Source: Hydnum rufescens UP504 (taxonomy: Eukaryota > Basidiomycota > Agaricomycetes > Cantharellales > Hydnaceae). Taken from it: a DNA stretch of 64,000 bases. The notes beneath the pieces were generated by a model. It was not told the origin of the DNA. It did no database searches and saw only the letters and a list, made by a program, of their open reading frames with translations. The stretch is from assembly GCA_014904985.1 (NCBI GenBank), contig MU129042.1:30058-94057 (forward strand), given 5' to 3'. Shown in pieces: positions 55,582-64,000 of the stretch. Each line of letters opens with the position of its first letter. The first letter of the stretch is position 1. The position numbers and the translations under genes are program-made.

Positions 55582-56038
55582 TGTTACGAGTCATACTCGT
55601 AACCTCGCTTACATACGAATAACCAAGCCAATCACGCCATCACATGACCTTCACCCTTGACGCCATTGTGCCTTCCTCTTTCAGCAATTCCTATTATATA
55701 CATCCTTCCTTTATTCAACACCCCTTTATCCATAAAACCCTTTTGATCTCTAATAGTATAAGTAGTTACTTGATGTACACTCGCTCTTTAGAAGATCAAG
55801 AATATATTGTCAACCGATTGAATTCCACTCTCGCGATCTCAGTTATCACTCGCGACTCTCATCTTAAAAACCTTCGCCTATTAAGTCTCAAGAAGCCGGT
55901 CTTCCTCGTATGTACTTGTCTTTTGTGACTTATGTAATCCCCACTTTGCGACTCCCTCGTCAATCGCCTTAAGGGCATTTCCTTGTATTCGTCTCGATTA
56001 CATCATCGTATCTTTTGCCTCGAGTACAACCCTTAACA
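55582..56038 (+). repeat. G2 3' LTR
   Basis: Starts TGTTACGAGTCATACTCG and ends CCCTTAACA. It is preceded by the polypurine tract CAAAGGGGGGGG (55567-55578). See the 5' LTR for comparison. Confidence 0.95.
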
Positions 56039-56043
56039 CCTGT

Positions 56044-58356
56044 GGAGTCTGTGGGATCTTACAGACACTCTGGGAGAACAAACTCTTCCTGAAGCCAGAG
56101 AAGTGTGAGTTCTTCCAGGACCAGATTGAGTATCTGGGGATGGTGTTCACCCTGGATCATGTGGAGATGGACCCTATCAAAGTAGCAGGTGTGATGGAGT
56201 GGCTGGAGCCCAAAAACTTGAAGGAGACACAATCATTCCTGGGGTTCATCAACTTCTACCACTGGTTCATTCAGGACTTTGCTAAAGTTCCCAGGCCTTT
56301 GAATGACCTCACCTGGAAAGACACTCCCTTCCAGTGGACTGATGCTGAATGTAATGCCTTCATCAAACTGAAAACCCTCATCACCTCTGCACCAATCCTG
56401 GTCTTTCCATTGGAATCTGGATGTTTCCAAGTGGAAGCTGATGCCTCTGGGTATGTGACTGGGGCAGTACTCTCACAACTTCAGGAGGATGGAAAGTGGC
56501 ACCCAGTAGGCTTCCTGTCAAAGAGCCTGTCAGAGGCTGAGAGGAACTATGACATCTATGACAAGGAGCTTATGGCTATCATCAGAGCTCTGGAGGCATG
56601 GAGACACTACTTGGAGGGCTCCCCACATTCAACTGAGATCTTGACAGACCACCAGAACCTCCAGTACTTCTGGACAGTGCAGAAGTTGAATCAAAGACAA
56701 GCCCGCTGGAATATCTTCCTCTCCCAGTTCAACTTCACCCTCCAACACTGCTCTGGATCACAGTCCAGAAAGCCTGATGCTCTCTCATGACATGCAGACC
56801 ATCCACAAGGAGACTCTGACAACTCTGATGTGGTCCTACTGAATCCTGCTGCCTTCCAGTCCCATGCCCTAGACACCACAGAGGTCATGGCAGTGGAAGG
56901 ACCTAGTCAGACCTTGATGGCTTGGATCAAAAGGGCCACAGAGATTGATGACAAAGTAGTCCAGATCATCAAGGAGTTAAATGGAGATGGACTGAAGACT
57001 CACCTGAATGATTGGGAACTCCAAGGGTCTCTGGTTCTTTTCTGCAGATGCGTCTATGTTCCACTGGACTCCAAACTCCATCATGACCTAGTCCATGAAC
57101 ACCACAACACTCTGACCACAGGCCACCCCAGATGATGGAAAACATACAAACTTGTGTCTCACCACTACTGGTGGCCAGGAATGTCACAGTATGTCACAAC
57201 CTATGTTTCCACCTGCAACACCTGCAATCAGACAAAAACCTTCCCATCCAAACCATCCAGAACCCTCCACCCTAACCCAGTCCCAGACTGCTGATGGCAA
57301 GTCATATCAGTGGACATGATCACGGAGCTCCCGGAGTCACATGGATTTGACAGTGTGATGATTGTTGTCGACTGACTCTCCAAATGGATTCATGTGATGC
57401 CCATGACGACCACTGTGGACTCCACTAGAGTTGCCCATCTTTTCCAAGACAATGTCTGGAGGCACCATGGCCTTCCAGAGACCATCATCAGTGATCAGGG
57501 CACCACATTCACCTCCAAGTTCATGAAGGAACTCAATTCACCCCTTGGAGTTAAGACCAACTTCTCCACAGCATTCCACCCTCAGACAGACAGGCAGACA
57601 GAGTAAGTCAACCAGGAGATCAAGCAGTACCTCCAGATCTTTGTCAACCACAGACAAAATGATTGGGCAGACTGGCTCCCTATGGCAGAGTTCACATACA
57701 ATAACTGGATTCACTCCTCCACCTGGGAAACCCCATTCCACCTTGACTCTGGCCAAGACCCTTGCCTGGGTACTGAACCAGTCCATCCTGGAGTCATTGA
57801 GGCAGCCACAGACTTTGTCACACAGATGCAGAGAACCTCCAAGGAAGCCCAGTCAGCCCTCCACCAAGCAGCCAAGGACATGGCTCATCACTATGATGCT
57901 CACCAGACAGAAGCTCCAGAGTATGCAGTTGGAGACTCAGTATGGCTGGATGCTCACAGCATCTCCATTGACCACCCAGCCCAGAAACTCTCAGACAAGT
58001 GGTTAGGCCCATACAAGGTAGACAAGGTGATCTCCCGCTCCACTATCCAGCTCAAACTCCCCTCCTCCATGTGAGTCCACCTGGTGTTCCATGTCTCCAA
58101 GCTCTGCCCTTTCTGACCTGACCCAATTATGGATCATGTTGCACATCCTCCACCCCCTCCTATTCTCCATGGTGGTGAGGAGGAGTATGAGGTAGAATGG
58201 ATTGAAAACTCCCACTACTTCCGAGGCCAACTCCAGTACTTGGTGAAATGGAAAGGTTACCCACCCTCAGAGAACCAATGGCTTCCAGAGACCAATCTAG
58301 GTAATGCCCCAGAAGTCATTATGGAGTTCCACCATGCTCATCTGGAAGCTCCATGA
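56044..58356 (+). pseudogene. G1 pol, second part: RT end, RNase H, integrase, chromodomain
   Basis: Continues RT with CEFFQDQIEYLGMVF and TQSFLGFINFYHWFIQDF; RNase H reads FQVEADASGYVTGAVLSQLQ, AERNYDIYDKELMAIIRALE and ILTDHQNLQYF. Integrase: HHYWWPGMSQYVTTYVSTCN, SVDMITELPESHGFDSVMIV, TIISDQGTTFTSKF and FHPQTDRQTE. The chromodomain is at about 58190-58340 (YEVEWIENSHYFRGQLQYLV ... KWKGYPPSENQWLPETNLG). Stops at 57133, 57292, 57373, 58072, 58113 and 58354 are TGA and the one at 57604 is TAA, most at Arg positions (for example VVD*LSKW and TE*VNQ). Chromodomains guide integration to heterochromatin in chromoviruses. Confidence 0.87.
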
Positions 58357-58497
58357 TGGATCAGCACCATTGAATTCTCCTCCATTGGGTTCTGGACATG
58401 TCCACTCCTAACAGAACCCTCACAGACCTCCTGGACTGGTCGGCCCACTGAACCCTGCTCTTCTGGCCAATCGGGATGATCAGCCCTAAGAGGGGGG

Positions 58498-58961
58498 TGA
58501 TGTCCACCTAATGCACCCTCAAAATAGTACCTCTTAGGTGGTTTGAGTTTGCATCTGCAAACCACCTAAGAGGTGTTCTGAGTATAGGCATGTCTAAGAC
58601 ACACCTAAGGGGTATTTTTGGGGAATTTTTTTCTAAGTTCACTATATAGACATGTCTAAAATAGCCCACCGCAGGTGCCGCCCAGGAGGGTTTGTTCACT
58701 GGCTGGAGAGTGTTACAGGTCTAATTTAGGCATGTCTAATAAGATATTTTCTGGAGCCTTAGAGGTGTCTATCATCCTTACTGCATGTCTACTGGTGTCT
58801 AAATCAACATTTTGAGCCCAAGACCTCTGGTGGCAGTACTAATAGGTGTCTAATGTTGTCTAGATCCAATAATAATCCAATAATAATGGTGCTATTGTGG
58901 ATGCATGTCTACTAGTGTCTAAATTAGAACAAAGGCATCTGCTCAGGGGGAGATCATTAGA
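58498..58961 (+). repeat. Start of the G1 3' LTR and/or outer part of the palindromic element; scattered CATGTCTA motifs
   Basis: TGATGTCC follows the purine tract as expected of a 3' LTR. Directly after it, CACCTAATGCACCC (58506) is the inverse of GGGTGCATTAGG in the palindrome arms, so the palindromic element may begin here. About eight CATGTCTA motifs lie in this stretch, and a short inverted repeat (ACCTCTTAGGTGGTTTG / CAAACCACCTAAGAGGT) is at 58530-58575. No gene. Confidence 0.5.
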
Positions 58962-59166
58962 CATGTCTAGACACATCTAGTCATGTCTATAGTCATGTCT
59001 AGACATGTCTAGTCATGTCTACAGTCATGTCTAGACACATCTAGTCATGTCTAGACACATCTAGACATGTCTAGTCATGTCTAGACACATCTAGACATGT
59101 CTAGACACATCTAGACATGTCTAGACACATCTAGTCATGTCTAGACATGTCTAGTCATGTCTAGAC
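58962..59166. repeat. TCTAGACATG/TCTAGTCATG satellite, left
   Basis: About 20 units of a self-complementary 10-mer and variants (TCTAGACACA, TCTAGTCATG). It flanks the large palindrome on its left. Confidence 0.9.
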
Positions 59167-62100
59167 AAGGAAAGGGTGCATTAGGTAATATCCCATAATA
59201 ACTTTGGATATCCAGTTACATAATAAAGTGTTTCTTATTTAAAAAAAGCCTAAATGCGGAAATTGGATGAAGTACATCCAAATAATATTTAGCCATCCAG
59301 CCCAATGGAGGCCCAGGACCAGGGGGAGGTACCTGGGTGGGTGGAGGGACCCCTAAGGACCCTGGCTGAGTGAAGAAACCAGGCCCAGAGCAAGTGGCTA
59401 GTGCCTGGAGAGATGGGGGCAGTAAAATGAATACCGGAAATTGCGGAACTTGCCGGATCTGAACCGCTGAACGGTTCGTTCTGAAATTTGGCACATGATT
59501 AGGGACTATTAGGGTGAAGAATATATTAAAATTTCAGCCAATTCCGATCAGTAGGTATTGAGATATGAGGAAAACAAGTTTGGACACTGAAAATTAATTT
59601 CCTCCCCTTACAGAATACCTGGGAACTTGAAAATTTGCACAGAGTATGATAATATAATGTACTAATTATGTGCCAAACATTATCCCAATACACCCACTTT
59701 AAGGTAGGGAACTGGACAATGGATACCAGAGGCAGTGAAAATTGCCAAAAAATACCCAATGAGCAGACTATTCTGAAACTTGGCATGTGATTAGACACTG
59801 CTCAGGTGAAGAACATATTCAATTTTCAGCCAAATCCATGCAGTAGGTACAGAGATATGAGGCAAATAGGTTTCAACCTTGAAAATTGATTTACTCCCCC
59901 TACAGACGAGATATGGACTTGAAATTTTACATGGAGTATGACCATGTAATCAGATAAATATGTGCCAAGAATCAGCTTATTTTGTTTACTTCTAGGCATT
60001 GAACTCCCTTTTCAGGCAAAAAGGGAATAAAAGCCTACCATAAATGTAGAACACTCCACATTAGGACCAAACTAAGTGGAATAGGCTTAGAATATTATAA
60101 CACTGACTATATCCAAAAATGAAATACATTGGATGTGTGGAAGTGGTTGAAATTCAGGGGGAGGGGGAGGAAGATCACAAGTCAATTATATAAGATGTAG
60201 AGCAGAGGTTGCTCTAATATAATTCCAATAGTTTAATACATATATGGGGAGTATACATACCAAATATCAGCCTTATTGGACTCCATCTAGGCACTATTCC
60301 ACAGCACTCCCCCCTAAATAATAATTTCCTCCCAGAGCCTTCCATCCATGCAATGGCCCTGAAAATTCACCCTTAGGTCAGCCAAATACATTCATAACAT
60401 TCCCCAAAATTTCAGATTCATGACTCCAGTGTGAGAGTTTCCATAATATTTTCAAGTTTCACTGACATACCCCCTCCAATTGGGGCACTTCCAGAGCTCC
60501 AATCACTCCCATTTTTTGTAGGCCACACACAGCCACCATTTGAGGCTCAGGCCCAAAATTTCAGCCCATTCTAAGCACATTTGACATTGGTCACATGATC
60601 AAGATCCCCCCCTCCCCCTGCTTCACTCAGTGATCCAATCTGTATGAAAACTGTTGCCATCTGTAGTAGTAGTATGTAACAGTGTATGATTCAAATTTCA
60701 GAACATTCCATGCAATATTGATTGAGTTATTCAAGAAATATTCTAGATCTATTCAATTTGGGGGTTAGAGGTACAGTATGTAGTGAAATTTCACTACATA
60801 CTGTACCTCTAACCCCCAAATTGAATAGATCTAGAATATTTCTTGAATAACTCAATCAATATTGCATGGAATGTTCTGAAATTTGAATCATACACTGTTA
60901 CATACTACTACTACAGATGGCAACAGTTTTCATACAGATTGGATCACTGAGTGAAGCAGGGGGAGGGGGGATCTTGATCATGTGACCAATGTCAAATGTG
61001 CTTAGAATGGGCTGAAATTTTGGGCCTGAGCCTCAAATGGTGGCTGTGTGTGGCCTACAAAAAATGGGAGTGATTGGAGCTCTGGAAGTGCCCCAATTGG
61101 AGGGGGTATGTCAGTGAAACTTGAAAATATTATGGAAACTCTCACACTGGAGTCATGAATCTGAAATTTTGGGGAATGTTATGAATGTATTTGGCTGACC
61201 TAAGGGTGAATTTTCAGGGCCATTGCATGGATGGAAGGCTCTGGGGAGGAAATTATTATTTAGGGGGGGAGTGCTGTGGAATAGTGCCTAGATGGAGTCC
61301 AATAAGGCTGATATTTGGTATGTATACTCCCCATATATGTATTAAACTATTGGAATTATATTAGAGCAACCTCTGCTCTACATCTTATATAATTGACTTG
61401 TGATCTTCCTCCCCCTCCCCCTGAATTTCAACCACTTCCACACATCCAATGTATTTCATTTTTGGATATAGTCAGTGTTATAATATTCTAAGCCTATTCC
61501 ACTTAGTTTGGTCCTAATGTGGAGTGTTCTACATTTATGGTAGGCTTTTATTCCCTTTTTGCCTGAAAAGGGAGTTCAATGCCTAGAAGTAAACAAAATA
61601 AGCTGATTCTTGGCACATATTTATCTGATTACATGGTCATACTCCATGTAAAATTTCAAGTCCATATCTCGTCTGTAGGGGGAGTAAATCAATTTTCAAG
61701 GTTGAAACCTATTTGCCTCATATCTCTGTACCTACTGCATGGATTTGGCTGAAAATTGAATATGTTCTTCACCTGAGCAGTGTCTAATCACATGCCAAGT
61801 TTCAGAATAGTCTGCTCATTGGGTATTTTTTGGCAATTTTCACTGCCTCTGGTATCCATTGTCCAGTTCCCTACCTTAAAGTGGGTGTATTGGGATAATG
61901 TTTGGCACATAATTAGTACATTATATTATCATACTCTGTGCAAATTTTCAAGTTCCCAGGTATTCTGTAAGGGGAGGAAATTAATTTTCAGTGTCCAAAC
62001 TTGTTTTCCTCATATCTTAATACCTACTGATCAGAATTGGCTGAAATTTTAATATATTCTTCACCCTAATAGTCCCTAATCATGTGCCAAATTTCAGAAC

Positions 62101-62417
62101 GAACCGCCCAGCAGTTCAGATCCGGCAAGTTTCGCAATTTCCGGTATTCATTTTACTGCCCCATCTCTCCAGGCACTAGCCACTTGCTCTGGGCCTGGTT
62201 TCTTCACTCAGCCAGGGTCCTTAGGGGTCCCTCCACCCACCCCAGGTACCTCCCCCTGGTCCTGGGCCTCCATTGGGCTGGATGGCTAAATATTATTTGG
62301 ATGTACTTCATCCAATTTCCGCATTTAGGCTTTTTTTAAATAAGAAACACTTTATTATGTAACTGGATATCCAAAGTTATTATGGGATATTACCTAATGC
62401 ACCCTTTCCTTGTCTAG
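59161..62417. repeat. Large near-perfect palindrome (about 1.63-kb arms, no spacer)
   Basis: 59161-60788 is inverted at 60789-62417; the centre reads AGTGAAATTTCACT. The arms differ by a few transitions and at least one single-base indel (for example ACCTGGGTGGG against ACCTGGGGTGGG near 59334), so they are not literally one sequence read twice. They are AT-rich with no coding blocks; repeated phrases such as ATTTCAGCCAATTC and CAGTAGGTA...GAGATATGAGG (59540 and 59840) indicate an internal duplication within each arm. Confidence 0.9.
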
Positions 62418-62643
62418 ACATGTCTAGACATGTCTAGACATGTCTAGACATGTCTAGACATGTCTAGACATGTCTAGACATGTCTAGACATGTCTAGACA
62501 TGTCTAGACATGTCTAGATGTGTCTAGACATGTCTAGATGTGTCTAGACATGACTAGATGTGTCTAGACATGACTGTAGACATGACTAGACATGACTAGA
62601 TGTGTCTAGACATGACTGTAGACATGACTAGACATGTCTAGAC
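62411..62643. repeat. TCTAGACATG satellite, right
   Basis: The first 11 or so units are nearly perfect TCTAGACATG, then variants with TCTAGATGTG and TGACTGTAGACA. It mirrors the left satellite and is interrupted at TAGAC by the miniature LTR element. Confidence 0.9.
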
Positions 62644-62759
62644 TGTTGAGACGGATATAGGCTTGATTACATAATGTACATACTTCGTGTTTCTCTTCTA
62701 CATGTGTGTTACGCTTCCGCCAAGCACCGTCGCTCATTAGGTTATGGGCCCATGTGGCA

Positions 62760-63110
62760 TTGTAGGAGGCGGCAGTAAAAACCGCAGCGGCAGGAAAAAC
62801 TGCCTAAAACCCTCACTCAAGACACGAGGTCTGCCAGTAAAAAGCAGCGCGGCAGTAAAACCGCACCTAGGTGCTTGTGCCAGTAAAAAGCCAAGGCCTG
62901 ACCCTGGGCCAGTAAAAAGCCCCAACCTTCTGCCAGTAAAAAGTGGCGTGGCAGTAAAAACCGCACCTAGACGCTTGCGCCAGTAAAAAGCCAAGGTCTG
63001 AACTCTGGGCCAGTAAAAAGCCCGGAATCCTATCTTCACCACCTCCCGTTGGCTTGGACCAGTAAAAAGTCACCCCAACGACCTCGGACTTGTGCCAGTA
63101 AAAAGCCAAG
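62760..63110 (+). repeat. CAGTAAAAAGC tandem-dispersed motif inside the miniature LTR element
   Basis: About ten copies of CCAGTAAAAAGC or GGCAGTAAAAACCGC spaced 15-45 bp apart, with alternating GCACCTAGRYGCTTG segments. The open frames this creates on the minus strand (FLLAQ and FYWPR repeats) are by-products of the repeat. Confidence 0.7.
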
Positions 63111-63407
63111 CCCGACTCTCCCTCCGGTTCAAGCTCGACCGCCTATCTTATTCACTTTCACATTCCCCATTTGTACTCACTCGGAGTCCCGCTGTTAACA
63201 TTCCACCCAACACAAAATCCGAATCCACAACCATCATCAGTCCCACTTTCCCACAGATTGGACTCCCATTACGACCTCTCGCACCATTTTCCTTTGCTTC
63301 ACCCCGGAAACCAAACTCTCGGCACATACAGCTATTTCAAGGAGGACAATTGTATATCCAAAGGCACCCCGCATGCTCTCTAGGGTCACTATGCAGGTTG
63401 AGGAGGG
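63111..63407. other. Internal region of the miniature LTR element, no gene seen
   Basis: Pyrimidine-rich, non-repetitive sequence. I see no motif beyond the purine-rich stretch next to the second repeat. Confidence 0.4.
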
Positions 63408-63503
63408 TGTTGAGATGGATATAGGCTTGATTACATAATGTACATACTTCATGTTTCTCTTCTACATGTGCGTTACGCTTCCGCCGAGCACCGTCGCTCA
63501 TTA

Positions 63504-63600
63504 TAGACATGACTATAGACATGACTAGACATGTCTAGTCATGACTATAGACATACTAGATGTGTCTAGAATGACTATGACATGACTAGACATGTCTAGA
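63504..63600. repeat. Satellite remnant (TCTAGACATG type) right of the miniature LTR element
   Basis: Continues the satellite interrupted at 62643, including the second copy of the TSD TAGAC. Confidence 0.85.
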
Positions 63601-64000
63601 ACCCACACCGCCACAGCGGTGGTGTGGTTTTGCATGGCACCATCTCGCGTTTTCCGCTTGGCATTGTTTCGTTGGGTGCGTGGTTTCGTTGGTTTTGGCA
63701 TGGGGGTTGGTGTCGTTTCATTTGCTTCGTTCTTTTCGTTTCGCGTGTTTTGCATATTTCCGCTGGGCCCTGGCCAATCAGGAGACTCACCTTAAATAGG
63801 ACCACACCCGCTGCAGTGGTGTGGTCCTGGGCCACTCATATGGCGGCGCTGTTCATTTGTTTTGGTTTGGTCTGAATAATAAAGCTAGTAGTATCAAAAT
63901 TCATCAGCAGGCAAAGAGAGGCTTGCACATACTCTTTGTTCGCTATTTGTATGTATTGAGACAGATACGTTACCTTATGACCACGCACCCTCCTCAGCGG
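63601..64000 (-). mobile_element. E5: partial hairpin-array element running off the window
   Basis: Exon-type stem-loops at about 63602, 63802 and 63980 and a decayed intron-type stem-loop at about 63911 (GGCAAAGAGAGGC). The sequence 63780-64000 matches 15065-15300 in E3 (ACTCACCTTAAATAGRACCACACCCGC; GAGACA...ACCTYATAACC). No A or B end is seen at 63600, so the element is truncated there or its end has decayed. Sense is minus, so its centre should lie just beyond the window. Confidence 0.75.

Larger units (their letters stand above)
48092..56038 (+). mobile_element. G2: full-length chromodomain Ty3/gypsy retrotransposon inserted in G1
   Basis: 457-bp LTRs at both ends, exact 5-bp TSD CCTGT (48087-48091 and 56039-56043), purine tract CAAAGGGGGGGG before the 3' LTR, and gag-pol plus chromodomain in between. 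The space between pol and the 3' LTR (54.3-55.4 kb) carries an antisense spliced ORF. Stops and frameshifts show it is no longer autonomous. Total length is 7,947 bp. Confidence 0.95.
45190..58497 (+). mobile_element. G1: chromodomain Ty3/gypsy retrotransposon, split by G2
   Basis: Order on the plus strand: partial 5' LTR, gag with zinc knuckle, protease, reverse transcriptase (to 48086), [G2], remaining RT, RNase H, integrase, chromodomain (to 58355), purine tract, and the start of the 3' LTR (TGATGTCC at 58498). About 16 in-frame stops, nearly all TGA, mark it as dead. The 5' LTR lacks its first part, probably lost at the DIRS junction near 45.0-45.2 kb. Confidence 0.85.
62644..63503 (+). 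mobile_element. Miniature LTR element (TRIM-like), 860 bp with 96-bp direct repeats
   Basis: Direct repeats at 62644-62739 and 63408-63503 start TGTTGAGAYGGATATAGGC and end CCGTCGCTCATTA. A 5-bp TSD TAGAC flanks them (62639-62643 and 63504-63508). A purine-rich stretch (AGGTTGAGGAGGG) precedes the second repeat as a PPT would. There is no coding capacity, so it depends on another element. The ends are TG...TA rather than TG...CA. Confidence 0.75.

Noticed and set aside
62737..63109. Minus-strand repeat protein (FYWPR/FLLAQ repeats)
   Set aside because: Produced by the CCAGTAAAAAGC motif in several frames, inside a miniature LTR element; no coding signature.
1..64000. tRNA or rRNA genes
   Set aside because: I looked for tRNA-like A/B boxes and rRNA blocks and saw none that I could support by eye.

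Overview
The window is repeat-dense DNA from a filamentous fungus, most likely an Agaricomycete (Basidiomycota). The reasons are KDZ (Kyakuja-Dileera-Zisupton) transposase genes with many short introns, chromodomain Ty3/gypsy elements, a DIRS-type tyrosine-recombinase retroelement, introns of 50-70 bp with GTRAGT / CTAAC / YAG signals, and mutation concentrated at CpG as expected of methylated transposons. I see no conserved housekeeping gene; almost everything is a mobile element, a mobile element inside another one, or a TE-associated gene.

Layout. 1-3 kb: two unidentified multi-exon minus-strand genes. 3.7-22.7 kb: a GRF-zinc-finger/coiled-coil gene followed by a KDZ transposase gene (KDZ-1), whose coding sequence is split at 5677/21087 by a 15.4-kb insertion with an 8-bp target-site duplication (TSD). 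22.7-24.4 kb: inverted LTR fragments and a 25-N assembly gap. 24.9-30.5 kb: a second GRF gene, divergent from a second and nearly complete KDZ gene (KDZ-2). 30.5-45.0 kb: a minus-strand DIRS-like element broken by three insertions. 45.2-58.5 kb: a chromodomain gypsy element (G1) split by a second one with intact LTRs and TSD (G2), which also carries an antisense spliced ORF. 58.5-63.6 kb: TCTAGACATG satellite, a 3.26-kb nearly spacer-free palindrome and an 860-bp miniature LTR element. 63.6 kb to the end: start of another array element.

The notable system is the material inserted at 5678-21086, 34497-40993 and 63601-end. It resolves into copies of one family of elements of about 4.9-5.3 kb (here E1-E5). 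Each complete copy has (i) short terminal inverted repeats containing GGTCAGYCA, distinct at its two ends (A: CAGGCTGGTCAGYCA; B: CAMCYTGGTCAG), (ii) 7-8-bp TSDs, (iii) a terminal hairpin just inside each end, (iv) a central palindrome, and (v) two arrays of about 4-9 modules diverging from that centre. A module is a short exon-like segment ending in an ACCACACACCCGC/GCGGGTGTGTGGT stem-loop, then a GTRAGT donor, a second stem-loop (GCAAAAAGAGCAGC/GCTGCTCTTTTTGC), a CTAAY branch-like motif and a TAG acceptor. I count about 53 of the second stem-loops; where the loop is a GNRA tetraloop it is so on the predicted sense strand about 25 times, against once in the opposite sense. E1, E2 and E3 are nested like dolls (E3 inside E2 inside E1 inside KDZ-1), and each junction restores a sensible target when the insert is removed. 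No transposase was found inside them, so they look non-autonomous.

The coding elements are mostly dead. The frame-preserving stops in G1 and G2 are almost all TGA where a CGA arginine codon is expected, and the two G2 LTRs differ only by transitions, nearly all at CpG.
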